From Pseudomonadales bacterium (lineage in GTDB: Bacteria; Pseudomonadota; Gammaproteobacteria; Pseudomonadales; Pseudohongiellaceae), in NCBI GenBank assembly GCA_022825945.1, contig JAJDVS010000065.1, positions 1-43,511 on the forward strand: 43,511 nt of DNA. Reading direction: 5' to 3'. Each line of letters begins with the position of its first letter. Positions within the stretch are counted from its first letter, which is position 1. Positions 24,156-32,648 of the stretch are shown here, one piece after another. A program made the position numbers and the translations under genes. The notes under the pieces were generated by a model, which worked only from the letters and a program-made list of their open reading frames with translations, was not told the origin of the DNA and did not search any database.

Positions 24156-26168
24156 ATGCCCCTCCAGACTGATTTCATGAAAAAGCATCCCCGGCTCTCC
24201 AGGAAGCTCAAGCTTCTCTACAACCTGAAGGCCAACCCGGAAATCAACAACAATCAGCATCTGGCCACAGTGCTTGGCGTCAGCCGGCAGTCGGTGAGCA
24301 AATGGGGCGCCGGCAGCCGGACGCGTTCCGGGGATGCAATTCCCGATGCGCACTTTTTCCGCATAGGACAGATTTTCGGCATTGATTCCTATCTTTTTAC
24401 GCTGGAAATCGAAGAGTTCGAGAAAGAAGTGCGCCTGATTCTTGACCGTCGCAACCGCAAGCGTTTGCGCCGGCCGCAGCACATATTCCACAACAATCTC
24501 CCCGCCGCCAGCGAGCGCCTGTTCGGGCGGGAAGCCGAACTTTTCGCCCTGAACGAAGCCTGGAATCAGGGGGCCGTCAATGTGGTGCAGGTGACTGGCA
24601 TCGGCGGTGCCGGCAAGAGTTCCCTCGTCAATGAATGGCTGCTGAGAATGGACGCCGATAACTACCGTGGCGCCGATGCCGTGCTCGCCTGGTCCTTCCA
24701 TCAAGGCTATGGCTCCCAGGCTTCCATTGCTTCCCCCGATGTCTTCCTGCGCCGTGCCCTGGCCATGCTCGGCGACAGCGATGCAGGACAGGATGACCCG
24801 GAAAGCCAGGTGATCCGGCTGGTGCAATGGATCAGGAAACACCGGATCCTGCTCGTGTTCGATGGCGTGCAAAACCTGCAGGACACTTACGGCCCGGGCT
24901 TCGGGCAGTTCCATGATCCCGGTTTCGCCTTGCTCCTGCGTGAACTCGCCAAAGAGAATCCCGGACTTTGCGTTCTGACTTCCCGGCTCGGTAATCCTGA
25001 TCTGGAAACCATCGGCCAGCCCAGGGCAAGACACATTGCCTTGGGCGGAATCGGGTCTGGCGCCGCCTGTGAGCTCATGCGTTCCTGTGAGATCCGGGGC
25101 AGGGCGGAACACATTCGCCACGCAGTGTGGCGGCACCAGGGTTTGCCCATGACCTTGCGCCTGCTCGGACAGCATCTCGAACTGGCGCGGGATGGCGAAC
25201 TCGCGCATTACATGGAGCTGGTTCCGCTGCTTGAGGAAAGCGGCGAAGCCGAAAGGGCCGCGGAGTACGGCAGGGAATGTCTCGCCCGGCTGCCGCTGCA
25301 TGGACAGCGGATGTTTTTCCATTTGCTGAGCCTGTACGAGCGAAGGACAAGCCTGCGGGAAATTCTGAAAACCTGCCGCGGACTCGAAGTCGAAGGCCTG
25401 ACTTCGGAGATTCTATCCCTGACTCATATGGAATTGCGCTATGGAATCTTCGCGCTGGAGAAGGCGGGCCTCGTCCGGGCGTGGCGCAAGCCCCAGGGCA
25501 TGAAGCTGGAACTCGCCCGCTTTCCCGGGGCGGCCATGGCGCTGCGCCTGAAACTGAGCGAGCCCGCGCTATGGCGGTCTGGAAACCGCCTGTTGCTTGC
25601 CCGGACTCAGGAGCGGAAATCCGGCCTTGCCGAGTCCCCGAGAAATCGGGAAATGCTATACCTCGCGGTAATCCATGGCGCGCGCGCCGGATGCTGGCAG
25701 GAAGCTTTCATGCTGTACTTCGGGGACATCCGCAATAGCCGCTATGCGCCCCCGGATGCGGACTTTCTTCATCATGACCAGGCCAGCCTGCGGGAGTTTT
25801 TCGCCGATCCCTGGTCCCGGCTGGATGCCGGGCTGGAAAACGAGGAAGCGCGAGTCGATCTGCAATGCTGCGCAGCCATCAATCTTGCGGCTCTCGGCGA
25901 TACGGACGAGATGATTGCCCTGTCCCGGACCTGCCTGAAGTGGTTTCTGGCCAAGGGGAACTGGACCAAGGCCCGGGCTTTCGCCAGTGAGGCAATCACT
26001 ATCCTGTTCATCCAAGGCAGAGGGAAGGATGCGGCCCGGGTGCTGAAACGCATTCGCGGCAAACTCGGGGATGCCAATGATCCCGCAGCCGTTGAAATGC
26101 TGGATGGGCTTGCCGCTGTACTGGCTGATCTGCGGGCGGCGCGAAAAAAGGAAAGGCCGGCGGCTTGA
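24156..26168 (+). CDS. STAND NTPase with N-terminal helix-turn-helix
   Basis: About 670 residues. The N-terminus (to about residue 75) has a helix-turn-helix: NNQHLATVLGVSRQSVSKW. The middle is an NB-ARC/STAND ATPase: FGREAELFALNEAW, Walker A TGIGGAGKSSLVNEW, Walker B HRILLVFDGVQ, and CVLTSRLG. The C-terminal half is helical and TPR-like (CCAAINLAALGDTDEMIALS). STAND proteins sense a ligand and oligomerise; they act in gene control or anti-phage defence. No effector enzyme is fused. ATG 24156 or 24177 may be the start; neither has a ribosome site. The last codons lie inside a terminator stem. Confidence 0.75.
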   Translation: MPLQTDFMKKHPRLSRKLKLLYNLKANPEINNNQHLATVLGVSRQSVSKWGAGSRTRSGDAIPDAHFFRIGQIFGIDSYLFTLEIEEFEKEVRLILDRRNRKRLRRPQHIFHNNLPAASERLFGREAELFALNEAWNQGAVNVVQVTGIGGAGKSSLVNEWLLRMDADNYRGADAVLAWSFHQGYGSQASIASPDVFLRRALAMLGDSDAGQDDPESQVIRLVQWIRKHRILLVFDGVQNLQDTYGPGFGQFHDPGFALLLRELAKENPGLCVLTSRLGNPDLETIGQPRARHIALGGIGSGAACELMRSCEIRGRAEHIRHAVWRHQGLPMTLRLLGQHLELARDGELAHYMELVPLLEESGEAERAAEYGRECLARLPLHGQRMFFHLLSLYERRTSLREILKTCRGLEVEGLTSEILSLTHMELRYGIFALEKAGLVRAWRKPQGMKLELARFPGAAMALRLKLSEPALWRSGNRLLLARTQERKSGLAESPRNREMLYLAVIHGARAGCWQEAFMLYFGDIRNSRYAPPDADFLHHDQASLREFFADPWSRLDAGLENEEARVDLQCCAAINLAALGDTDEMIALSRTCLKWFLAKGNWTKARAFASEAITILFIQGRGKDAARVLKRIRGKLGDANDPAAVEMLDGLAAVLADLRAARKKERPAA

Positions 26169-26189
26169 CACCGCCGGCCTTTCCTTTTT
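26144..26189 (+). terminator. Strong terminator overlapping the end of the STAND gene
   Basis: AAAAAAGGAAAGGCCGGCGG (26144-26163) pairs with CCGCCGGCCTTTCCTTTTT (26171-26189) around the loop CTTGACA. The TGA stop (26166-26168) lies in the loop. The T-run makes it a good rho-independent terminator. Confidence 0.9.
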
Positions 26190-26203
26190 CAGAATCAAAA
26201 ACC

Positions 26204-26228
26204 CGCGGCTGCCGCAAAGGCAGCCGCG
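26204..26228 (-). terminator. Terminator of the minus-strand pseudogene
   Basis: CGCGGCTGCC (26204-26213) pairs with GGCAGCCGCG (26219-26228) around GCAAA. On the minus strand the stem is followed by GGGTTTTTGATT, which gives a T-run. Confidence 0.8.
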
Positions 26229-26242
26229 AGTTCAGGTCCAGT

Positions 26243-27276
26243 TTAGTCTGAACCAGCCGAAGTGCGCCGTCCAGCCGCCCTTCGCTCCGCGAGGAGTTGC
26301 TGGTAACCCGCTTCGTCGAGATGGGTAATGGCAATCCAGGCGTGGGTCATTTCGTCACCGATGCGGCTGCCGCCACACACCCATTGATCCGGGTCGGGAT
26401 TGTTGGGATTGGCGGCGGTATTGTCGTACCACTGCTTGAGCACCAGCACCAGCACCGGCCGGCACGAGGGGCGCCACCTCGGGCTCATGGATGTGGCTGT
26501 GATGCCAGGTGGCGCTCCAGTTGGAGATCTGGCTTACCTGTTCGGTGCGTCCGGTTTCAGGATAGAAGATTTCCAGCGATGCGGCGTTCATGCGAAGATG
26601 GCCGTGGGGCTGGAAGCTGTCGATGCGAACCGGATGATCGAAGGACTGGAAACCCTGGGTCATGTGATAGCCGTTGGGCCCACGCCGCCGGGATACATGT
26701 GAATGCTCCAGCGCACCATCGAGCCCGCGGGAATCGTGCGGCAGACGCCTTCGGGGACGATCTCGCCCCATTTGCCCATGGCGTATTCGGTCAACTGGCC
26801 ATAGCGCTCCATGGCGCCGTCTTCGCGCATCAACTCAACCGATGAATTGGCGTGATGCACCACCGCCTTGGCGTCGCCCCGGGGCTTGACCTGGATCGCC
26901 TTGATGCAGCGGTCGCTGGTGATGCCGCTGGGCACATAGTGGTTCCTCCACATGTCGTTGCCGGTGGCGGGGATGTCGATGGGAATCGAGGGGATCACCA
27001 TGGTGGGCTCGCCGAACGCATCGACGAAGTTCCATTCGGAAGGATCATTCAGATCCGGCGGGGGAACCACAAGGCAGGGATCGCCCAGGGGCGGATCTGG
27101 TCATAGGTCTCGAACTGCATGGGCCCGATGCCGCCTTCCCTGTGGCAGACCACGCAATTCTCATTGATGATGCGCCCGATGTGGCTGTTATAGCTGATCC
27201 GCCCGTCGTCCTGGGCCAGGGCTGCGGAAGTCATGCCTGCCGCGGCGAGAAGTCCTGCCAGTGCTCGAAGTTTCAT
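26243..27276 (-). pseudogene. Decayed cytochrome c/copper-dependent monooxygenase-like gene
   Basis: Pieces of one exported protein are spread over three frames. Frame one (from ATG 27276) gives a signal peptide and a c-type haem site, IINENCVVCHREGG, then QIRPWA, and breaks near 27070-27095. Frame two gives NFVDAFGEPTMVIPSIPIDI, KAVVHHANSSVELM and RWSIHMYPGG, and breaks near 26690. Frame three gives HPVRIDSFQPHGHLRMNAAS and WHHSHIHEPEVAPL, and breaks near 26465. The last frame gives QWYDNTAANPNNPDPDQWV and ends at 26243. The order matches ascorbate-dependent monooxygenase-like proteins. About 80 and 50 residues are missing at the first two breaks, so the gene is dead unless the breaks are assembly errors. 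Confidence 0.75.
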
Positions 27277-27428
27277 GGGATTCTCCCCACAGTGGGCTTG
27301 ATTCTGCGTCAACTGGGAGCATAGCAAAAGAAATCCCCGCAACGCTGCAACCGTTACAAAGTTTGACAGTGACCCCACTTGTGGTCCCACATTGGTCCCA
27401 CATGACAGCCAGCGGCAAAGATTGCCGC

Positions 27429-27455
27429 CTGGGAGCCTGCGCCGCAGGCTCCCAG
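27429..27455. repeat. Short dispersed palindrome, copy 3 (best formed)
   Basis: CTGGGAGCCTGC (27429-27440) pairs perfectly with GCAGGCTCCCAG (27444-27455) around GCC, 12 bp. It lies in the 210-base gap before uvrD, where an 11-base tandem GGTCCCACATT/GGTCCCACATG also occurs near 27379-27401. Confidence 0.7.
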
Positions 27456-27486
27456 GCCCTGCCGCGAGCTTTGCTAGAATGCGGCG

Positions 27487-29712
27487 ATGGATGCCACCCC
27501 CCTCCTCGATCCCCTTAATGACGAGCAGCGCGAAGCGGTTACCAGTGAAGCCCGCAATCTGCTCGTGCTCGCCGGCGCTGGCAGCGGCAAGACCCGGGTT
27601 CTGGTGCATCGCATTGGCTGGCTGCTTGCCACGGGGCAAGCATCGCCATTTGAACTGATTGCGGTGACTTTCACCAACAAGGCGGCCCGGGAAATGCGTG
27701 AGCGGGTCGCCGCGCTGCTGGCCGCGGGCCATGGCGAGCATCCGGCGGAAGAGAGCGCCAGCCTCGTCAGCAGGATGTGGATCGGCACCTTCCACGCCCT
27801 GGCGCGGCGCTTGCTGCTCTCCCACAAACACGAAACCGGATTTCCCGAGGGCTTTACCGTCATAGATAGCGACGATCAGTTTCGCATGATCAAGCGGCTG
27901 GCGCGGGACCTGAATGTGAACGATACGAACTGGCCGGCTCGCAAGTGCCAGGGGGTCATCAATGCCTGGAAGGAGCAGGGTCGGCGGCCGGACAGTATCG
28001 AACCGGAAGAAGACAGGCATTCCCGGGAATTGCTGCCCCTGTATGAGGCCTATCAAGGCGCCTGCGACCGGGGCGCCATGGTGGATTTCGCCGAGTTGCT
28101 GCTGCGCGCCCACGAACTCTGGCTCAAGAATCCGCAGTTGCTCGCCCACTACCGCAATCGCTTCCGCAATATCCTGGTGGACGAATTCCAGGACTGCAAT
28201 TCGATCCAGTACGCCTGGGTTCGCGTGCTTGCCGGCGAGGAGGGCCGGGTCACTGTGGTGGGTGACGATGATCAATCGATCTATGGCTGGCGCGGCGCCA
28301 AGGTTGAGCACATCCAGCAGTTCCAAGGCGATTTTCCCGATGCCCGCCTGCTGCGGCTGGAGCGGAACTATCGCTCCACTTCGAATATTCTGAACGCCGC
28401 CAACCAGCTCATCTCCCGCAACCGGGGGCGGCTTGGCAAGACCTTGTGGACAGACGCCGGCGACGGCGAACCCGTCGGACTCTATGACGCATTCAACGAA
28501 CAGGACGAGGCGCGCTTCATTGCCGAACGGATAGAATCCTGGGTCGGGGAGGGTGAGCGCCATTGCGATGTGGCGGTGCTGTACCGCTCCAATGCCCAGT
28601 CCCGGGAACTCGAAGACGCGCTGCTGCGGGTCAACATTCCCTATCGGATATATGGCGGCCTGCGCTTCTATGATCGCCTGGAAATCAGGAACGCGCTGGC
28701 CTACCTGCGGCTGCTGGTCAATCGTCACGATGACGCGGCGCTGGAGCGGGTCATCAACCTGCCGGCGCGGGGTATCGGCAGCCGCACCCTGGACGAGATC
28801 CGGCAGTTGGCCCGCCGCGGGCAAAGCTCGCTGTGGGCCGCCGCCGTGCAATGCGTCAACAGCGGACTGCTCGCCCCCCGCGCCTCGGCCGCGGTGCTGC
28901 GCTTCCTGCAATTGCTCGATGCGTTGCAGGGCGAATCGGGGCGGCTCGACCTGCCGGAGCAGATCAGGTTCGTCGTCGAACAAAGCGGACTGCTTGAACA
29001 TCATGAAAAGGAAGGCGGCGAAATCGCCCAGAACCGCATCGAGAATCTGGAAGAACTCGTCAATGCGGCTGGCGGATTCGCCGAGTTGATCGAGCAGGAA
29101 GATGCCGACGAGGCAAACCCGCTGGTGGAGTTTCTCGATCAGGCCGCCCTCGACGCCGGCGACGCCCGGGAAGGGGAGAACAGCGATGCGGTGCAGTTGA
29201 TGACGCTGCATTCAGCCAAGGGGCTCGAGTTTCCCCTGGTCTTTCTCGCCGGCATGGAAGAAGGCCTGTTTCCCCACCGGATGTCGATGGACAGCCACAA
29301 TGGCCTGGAGGAAGAACGCCGGCTGTGCTATGTCGGCATCACTCGGGCGCGAGTCAAACTGTATCTGAGCTATGCCGAATCGCGGCGGCTCCACGGCAAC
29401 GTCAGCCTGAGCATGGCTTCGCGCTTTATCAGCGAAATCCCCCGGAACCTGATCGAGAATCTTCGATTGCGCGCCCAGGTACGACAACCGCGCTGGGCCG
29501 CCGGTCCGCCCCGGCAACCAGCGCCCGCGGCGAACCCGGCGCCGGCCGGCCTGCCGCTTGGCCAGCGCGTTTCCCACAACAAATTCGGCGAAGGCGTCGT
29601 GCTGCAAAGCGAAGGCAATGGCCAAAATGCGCGGGTGCAGGTAAATTTCGACGATGCGGGAAGCAAATGGCTGGCCCTGTCACACGCCAAACTCGAACTC
29701 ATCGGGCCCTGA
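27487..29712 (+). CDS. uvrD: DNA helicase II
   Basis: UvrD is a 3'-5' SF1 helicase that works in nucleotide excision and mismatch repair. The 741-residue protein has the full motif set: LNDEQREAVTSEARNLLVLA and AGAGSGKTRVL (Q motif and Walker A), VTFTNKAAREM (Ia), DEFQDCNSIQY (II), GDDDQSIYGWRGA (III), LERNYRST (IV), LMTLHSAKGLEFPLVFL (V) and ITRARVKLYL (VI). The Tudor-like C-terminal end GQRVSHNKFGEGVVLQSEG points to UvrD over Rep or PcrA. ATG 27487 is the only reasonable start. The 73-bp repeat begins at the base after its stop. Confidence 0.95.
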   Translation: MDATPLLDPLNDEQREAVTSEARNLLVLAGAGSGKTRVLVHRIGWLLATGQASPFELIAVTFTNKAAREMRERVAALLAAGHGEHPAEESASLVSRMWIGTFHALARRLLLSHKHETGFPEGFTVIDSDDQFRMIKRLARDLNVNDTNWPARKCQGVINAWKEQGRRPDSIEPEEDRHSRELLPLYEAYQGACDRGAMVDFAELLLRAHELWLKNPQLLAHYRNRFRNILVDEFQDCNSIQYAWVRVLAGEEGRVTVVGDDDQSIYGWRGAKVEHIQQFQGDFPDARLLRLERNYRSTSNILNAANQLISRNRGRLGKTLWTDAGDGEPVGLYDAFNEQDEARFIAERIESWVGEGERHCDVAVLYRSNAQSRELEDALLRVNIPYRIYGGLRFYDRLEIRNALAYLRLLVNRHDDAALERVINLPARGIGSRTLDEIRQLARRGQSSLWAAAVQCVNSGLLAPRASAAVLRFLQLLDALQGESGRLDLPEQIRFVVEQSGLLEHHEKEGGEIAQNRIENLEELVNAAGGFAELIEQEDADEANPLVEFLDQAALDAGDAREGENSDAVQLMTLHSAKGLEFPLVFLAGMEEGLFPHRMSMDSHNGLEEERRLCYVGITRARVKLYLSYAESRRLHGNVSLSMASRFISEIPRNLIENLRLRAQVRQPRWAAGPPRQPAPAANPAPAGLPLGQRVSHNKFGEGVVLQSEGNGQNARVQVNFDDAGSKWLALSHAKLELIGP

Positions 29713-30127
29713 GTATTCTCTGAAAAACTCCATCCGTGGAGTTTTTCATTATCGCAAAACAAAAGCGTGGTTTTGTTTTGCTCGCTGCCAGCAACATCCC
29801 GACGAAGACCACGGAAATGCCGAGGCCACCGGGCAAACCGGCAAATGCCGATTCCATGCTTTCGAGCAACTCCTCGGCGATGCGGGATTGTTGCAGCATC
29901 GTGCCCATGAAGACGAACAGGGGCACGGCGTACAGGTTCTGATTGACGAAGATGCCGTAGATGCGGTTCGGAATCAGGCCGAAAAACGCTTCGTCGAACA
30001 CCCCGGCGGCAAGGCCAAGCCCGGCAAACAGCAGCGACACGCCGGACAGGGTCAGCGCCACCGGGTAGCCCGCCAGCAGAAACAGGCAGACGACGAGGAA
30101 AAGTAGCAGCGGCAGCAGCTCGATCAC
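29699..30127 (-). pseudogene. dctM: TRAP transporter large permease, C-terminally truncated
   Basis: DctM is the 12-helix channel subunit of TRAP transporters, normally about 430 residues. Here 114 residues are dctM-like, starting ELLPLLLFLVVCLFLLAGYP, with QNLYAVPLFVFMGTMLQQS and LPGGLGISVVFVGMLLAA. At 29785 the frame runs into the 73-bp repeat and adds 28 unrelated residues before a stop inside the uvrD end. About three quarters of the protein is lost, so the transporter cannot work. The GTG start (30127) overlaps the dctQ stop as GTGA. Confidence 0.88.
29713..29785. repeat. 73-bp double-hairpin repeat, copy 2
   Basis: Identical over all 73 bases to 12341-12413. It starts at the base after the uvrD TGA (29710-29712). 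Its far end is the exact point where dctM homology stops. Both hairpins are intact. The third hairpin seen after copy 1 is missing here. Confidence 0.92.
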
Positions 30128-30630
30128 CGGCGGAATTGCTCCAGCGAGCGCAGGAATTCAGCGATTCCCTGCAGCAATAGAAGGCCGGCGAGGACGGGAA
30201 TCAGGGTTTTGAGCAAAAACACAAAGGGCAGCCCGCTGGATTCCGGCGAGCCTTCGAGGCTGCTCCAGGAAAGCGCCAAATAGTCCCAGCTCGCCCAGAT
30301 AATGAATACGCCGGTAACGCCGAGGAAAAGCACCGCGCCGATCATGTCCACGACGGCCTGCCACCTGGTACCGAGGCGATTGTAGAAGAAGTCCACCCGC
30401 ACATGGCCCCGGGCTTTCAGGGTGTAGGCGGCGCCAAAGGCGAACAGCGCCGCGTTGATGTACATCACCGATTCCTGCAAGCCGATATGGCCGATGTTGA
30501 ACAGGTAGCGCAGCGATACGATAAGCAGCACCACAAGTACTTCGGCCACCGCCAGCCAGCAGATGATTCGGCCCGTGCGTTCGCTGAATGTGTCGATGGC
30601 GGCGATGACCGCGGCGTTCTTTCCGTTCAT
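30124..30630 (-). CDS. dctQ: TRAP transporter small permease
   Basis: A 168-residue four-helix membrane protein of the DctQ family, partner of DctM in organic acid TRAP transport. Helices: IICWLAVAEVLVVLLIVSLR, the family region GLQESVMYINAALFAFGAAY followed by TLKARGHVRVDFFYNR, a third near VDMIGAVLFLGVTGVFI, and FVFLLKTLIPVLAGLLLLQG. The HVRVDFF motif is typical. ATG 30630 is chosen as the normal N-terminus. No dctP binding protein is found in the window and dctM is truncated, so DctQ is likely an orphan. Confidence 0.88.
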   Translation of the reverse strand: MNGKNAAVIAAIDTFSERTGRIICWLAVAEVLVVLLIVSLRYLFNIGHIGLQESVMYINAALFAFGAAYTLKARGHVRVDFFYNRLGTRWQAVVDMIGAVLFLGVTGVFIIWASWDYLALSWSSLEGSPESSGLPFVFLLKTLIPVLAGLLLLQGIAEFLRSLEQFRR

Positions 30631-30634
30631 GACT

Positions 30635-30997
30635 TCATCCCATGTGCCACACCCGCAGCAATTGCCAGGTGAGCACAAGCACGGCGCCGGAAAGCCCGAG
30701 CATTGCCAGCCCCAGCAGCCAGAGCATTCCCCGTTGCATCCCGCGGGCCAGCCGGCGGCGCCAGGCCATGTCCCGCGTGGCCCGGGGCGGCACCGACTCG
30801 AACAGGCGGCCGAAGCTCAGCAGCGTCAGCGACCAGCACAGCGCCACCACGCCTGGCATGAGCCAGCGGTCATCGGCGAGCCAGGGATTGGAAACCGCGC
30901 TTGCCGCCACGAGCGCCAGAGACGCCGCCACGAGCAGCAACCAGAGCCAGCGCCCCCGCTGCACCATGACGGCGATTCGCCCCAGCCGGTCAATCAT
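30635..30997 (-). CDS. Small membrane protein of unknown function
   Basis: About 120 residues with three membrane segments: WLWLLLVAASLALVAASAV, WLMPGVVALCWSLTLLSFG and LLGLAMLGLSGAVLVLTW, joined by a basic loop (ATRDMAWRRRLARGMQRG). I do not recognise the family. It ends 4 bases before dctQ, so it is probably co-transcribed with the TRAP genes. ATG 30997 begins just before a basic stretch and is preferred over the longer frame to 31033. Confidence 0.6.
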   Translation of the reverse strand: MIDRLGRIAVMVQRGRWLWLLLVAASLALVAASAVSNPWLADDRWLMPGVVALCWSLTLLSFGRLFESVPPRATRDMAWRRRLARGMQRGMLWLLGLAMLGLSGAVLVLTWQLLRVWHMG

Positions 30998-31018
30998 GGA
31001 TTCAGCTCTTGTAAACCT

Positions 31019-31035
31019 GGGAGCCTGCGCCACAG
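31019..31035. repeat. Short dispersed palindrome, decayed copy 4
   Basis: GGGAGCCTGCGCCACAGG keeps the left arm and loop of the 27429 palindrome, but the right arm is broken after CAGG. Confidence 0.4.
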
Positions 31036-31139
31036 GAATTCGCTATCGCCACGCTCCTGGGCAAGCTTAGCAAACCCACAAGGATTTGACGCTCATGTAT
31101 CATGTCGCCTTGTAGAACGCCAACAAGAGAGCGCAACCG

Positions 31140-31925
31140 ATGCTTACTGTCGTTTCCCCCGCCAAAACCCTGGACTTTGAAAGCCGCGTGGCGACGCGCA
31201 AGTGTTCCCAGCCAAAATTTCTGGAGCAGGCTTCCCGCCTCGTGGAACACATGCGGACCCTCGACCCGGTAGACCTTTCGGACCTGATGGACATCAGCCC
31301 GGATCTGGCGGAACTCAACTGGCAGCGCTACGCCGCCTGGCGGGCGCCCTTCACCCTGCGCAATGCCCGGCAGGCGGCTTTCGCCTTTCGCGGCGATGTG
31401 TATCTGGGCCTGCGGGCGGAACAGTTCGGCACCGCCGAGCTGAACTTCGCCCAAAAGCACCTGCGGATCCTGTCCGGCCTGTATGGCGTGCTGCGCCCGC
31501 TGGACCTGATCCAGCCCTACCGGCTGGAAATGGGCCGGGAAGTTGCCGTGGACGGTGCCGCCAGCCTGTACGAATTTTGGGGGGACACGCTGGCCCGTTC
31601 CCTCAACGAAGACCTCGCCGCCCAGCCGCAAAAGCGAAAAGTGCTGGTCAATCTCGCTTCCAATGAGTACTTCCAGTCCATCGATACCGAGGCGCTGGCG
31701 GCCGATGTCGTCACGCCGGTTTTCAAGGACCAGACCGGGAGCGGCGATTACCGCGTTCTCAGCTTCATGGCGAAACGCGCGCGGGGCGAAATGGCGGCCT
31801 GGATCATCCGCAACCGCATCAATGCCGTCCCGACGCTGAAGAAATTCGACGAAAGCGGTTATCGCCACAGCGAAGCGGAATCCTCCAAAGAGCGGCCGGT
31901 GTTCCTGCGCGAGCGCAAGAACTGA
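31140..31925 (+). CDS. yaaA: Peroxide stress protein YaaA (DUF328)
   Basis: YaaA lowers free iron and DNA damage during hydrogen peroxide stress; it also binds DNA. The 261-residue protein has the full family pattern: LTVVSPAKTLDFES, LMDISPDLAELNWQRY, AFRGDVYLGLRAE, RILSGLYGVLRPLDLIQPYR, VNLASNEYFQSID, and SFMAKRARGEMAAWIIRNR. Length is normal. The start follows AGAGAG. A TTGACG lies about 55 bases upstream (31086-31091), but no good -10 is visible. A methyltransferase gene follows 14 bases later. Confidence 0.94.
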   Translation: MLTVVSPAKTLDFESRVATRKCSQPKFLEQASRLVEHMRTLDPVDLSDLMDISPDLAELNWQRYAAWRAPFTLRNARQAAFAFRGDVYLGLRAEQFGTAELNFAQKHLRILSGLYGVLRPLDLIQPYRLEMGREVAVDGAASLYEFWGDTLARSLNEDLAAQPQKRKVLVNLASNEYFQSIDTEALAADVVTPVFKDQTGSGDYRVLSFMAKRARGEMAAWIIRNRINAVPTLKKFDESGYRHSEAESSKERPVFLRERKN

Positions 31926-31939
31926 CCCGCGCCGGAGCC

Positions 31940-32536
31940 ATGGAAGACCTGCCTTTCAGCCAGGCCAGCGAGAACAACAAGGGTCCGATTCTTGCGGTGC
32001 TGCGGCAGCATCTGGGCAACACCGGCTCCCTGCTCGAAATCGGCGCCGGCACCGGTCAGCATGCCGAACATATGGCCGGGCGCTTTCCGGGCATGAGCTG
32101 GCAGACTTCGGACACCGCGGCGAATTTGTCCATATTGCGACCGCGCGTCAGCCGGGCCGGCCTGCCGGCGCCGATTGCGGTCGACGTGAATGCGGCTGGC
32201 TGGAACTGCGGGCGCTTCGAGGCGGTTTTCTGCGCCAATGTGCTGCACATCATCGCGGCGACATCGGTGGAGAATTTCTTCCTGGGGCTCGATTCCCACC
32301 TGCTTCCGGGCGGCCTGTTATTGGTGTACGGCCCCTTCCGCTACCGCAATGCCTATACTTCCCCAAGCAATGCCCGCTTCGACCACTGGCTGCGGCAACG
32401 CGACCCGCTCAGCGGCATTCGCGATTTCGAGTGGGTCAACCGACTGGCGGAAGATGCCGCCCTGGCGCTGGTGGAAGACCATGCCATGCCCGCCAATAAT
32501 CAGTTGCTGGTCTGGAAAAAAAGCCCCGGGAATTGA
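31940..32536 (+). CDS. DUF938 SAM-dependent methyltransferase-like protein
   Basis: A 198-residue protein of the DUF938 family. It has FSQASENNKGPILAVLRQHL, the SAM-binding loop LLEIGAGTGQHAEHMA, the acidic strand end IAVDVNAA, and AVFCANVLHIIA and YGPFRYRNAYTSPSNARFD, which are family hallmarks. The real substrate is unknown. It starts 14 bases after yaaA in the same direction and is probably co-transcribed. The frame, length and both ends look intact. Confidence 0.88.
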   Translation: MEDLPFSQASENNKGPILAVLRQHLGNTGSLLEIGAGTGQHAEHMAGRFPGMSWQTSDTAANLSILRPRVSRAGLPAPIAVDVNAAGWNCGRFEAVFCANVLHIIAATSVENFFLGLDSHLLPGGLLLVYGPFRYRNAYTSPSNARFDHWLRQRDPLSGIRDFEWVNRLAEDAALALVEDHAMPANNQLLVWKKSPGN

Positions 32537-32636
32537 GATTTCCAGGAAGCTTCAAGTTATCGGGAATGTGCGGGAAACAGCGGAATGCGGTGCTTTCGGC
32601 ATAGAGAACAATATCCATAGGCTCCGGGGTTCAGTT

Positions 32637-32648
32637 CCATATATATGG
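32637..32648. promoter_or_regulatory. Perfect 12-bp palindrome before vapB, likely operator
   Basis: CCATATATATGG lies 44 bases before the vapB start, followed by a half copy, GATATGG, at 32656-32662. VapBC complexes usually repress their own promoter at AT-rich palindromes. The role here is inferred from position. Confidence 0.45.

Noticed and set aside
24120-25322. Minus-strand open frame of 400 residues opposite the STAND gene
   Set aside because: The plus strand shows Walker A, Walker B and HTH motifs; the minus frame shows none.
27049-29211. Minus-strand open frame of 720 residues opposite uvrD
   Set aside because: It is the shadow of uvrD; only its last part (the first frame of the decayed monooxygenase gene, from 27276) is real.
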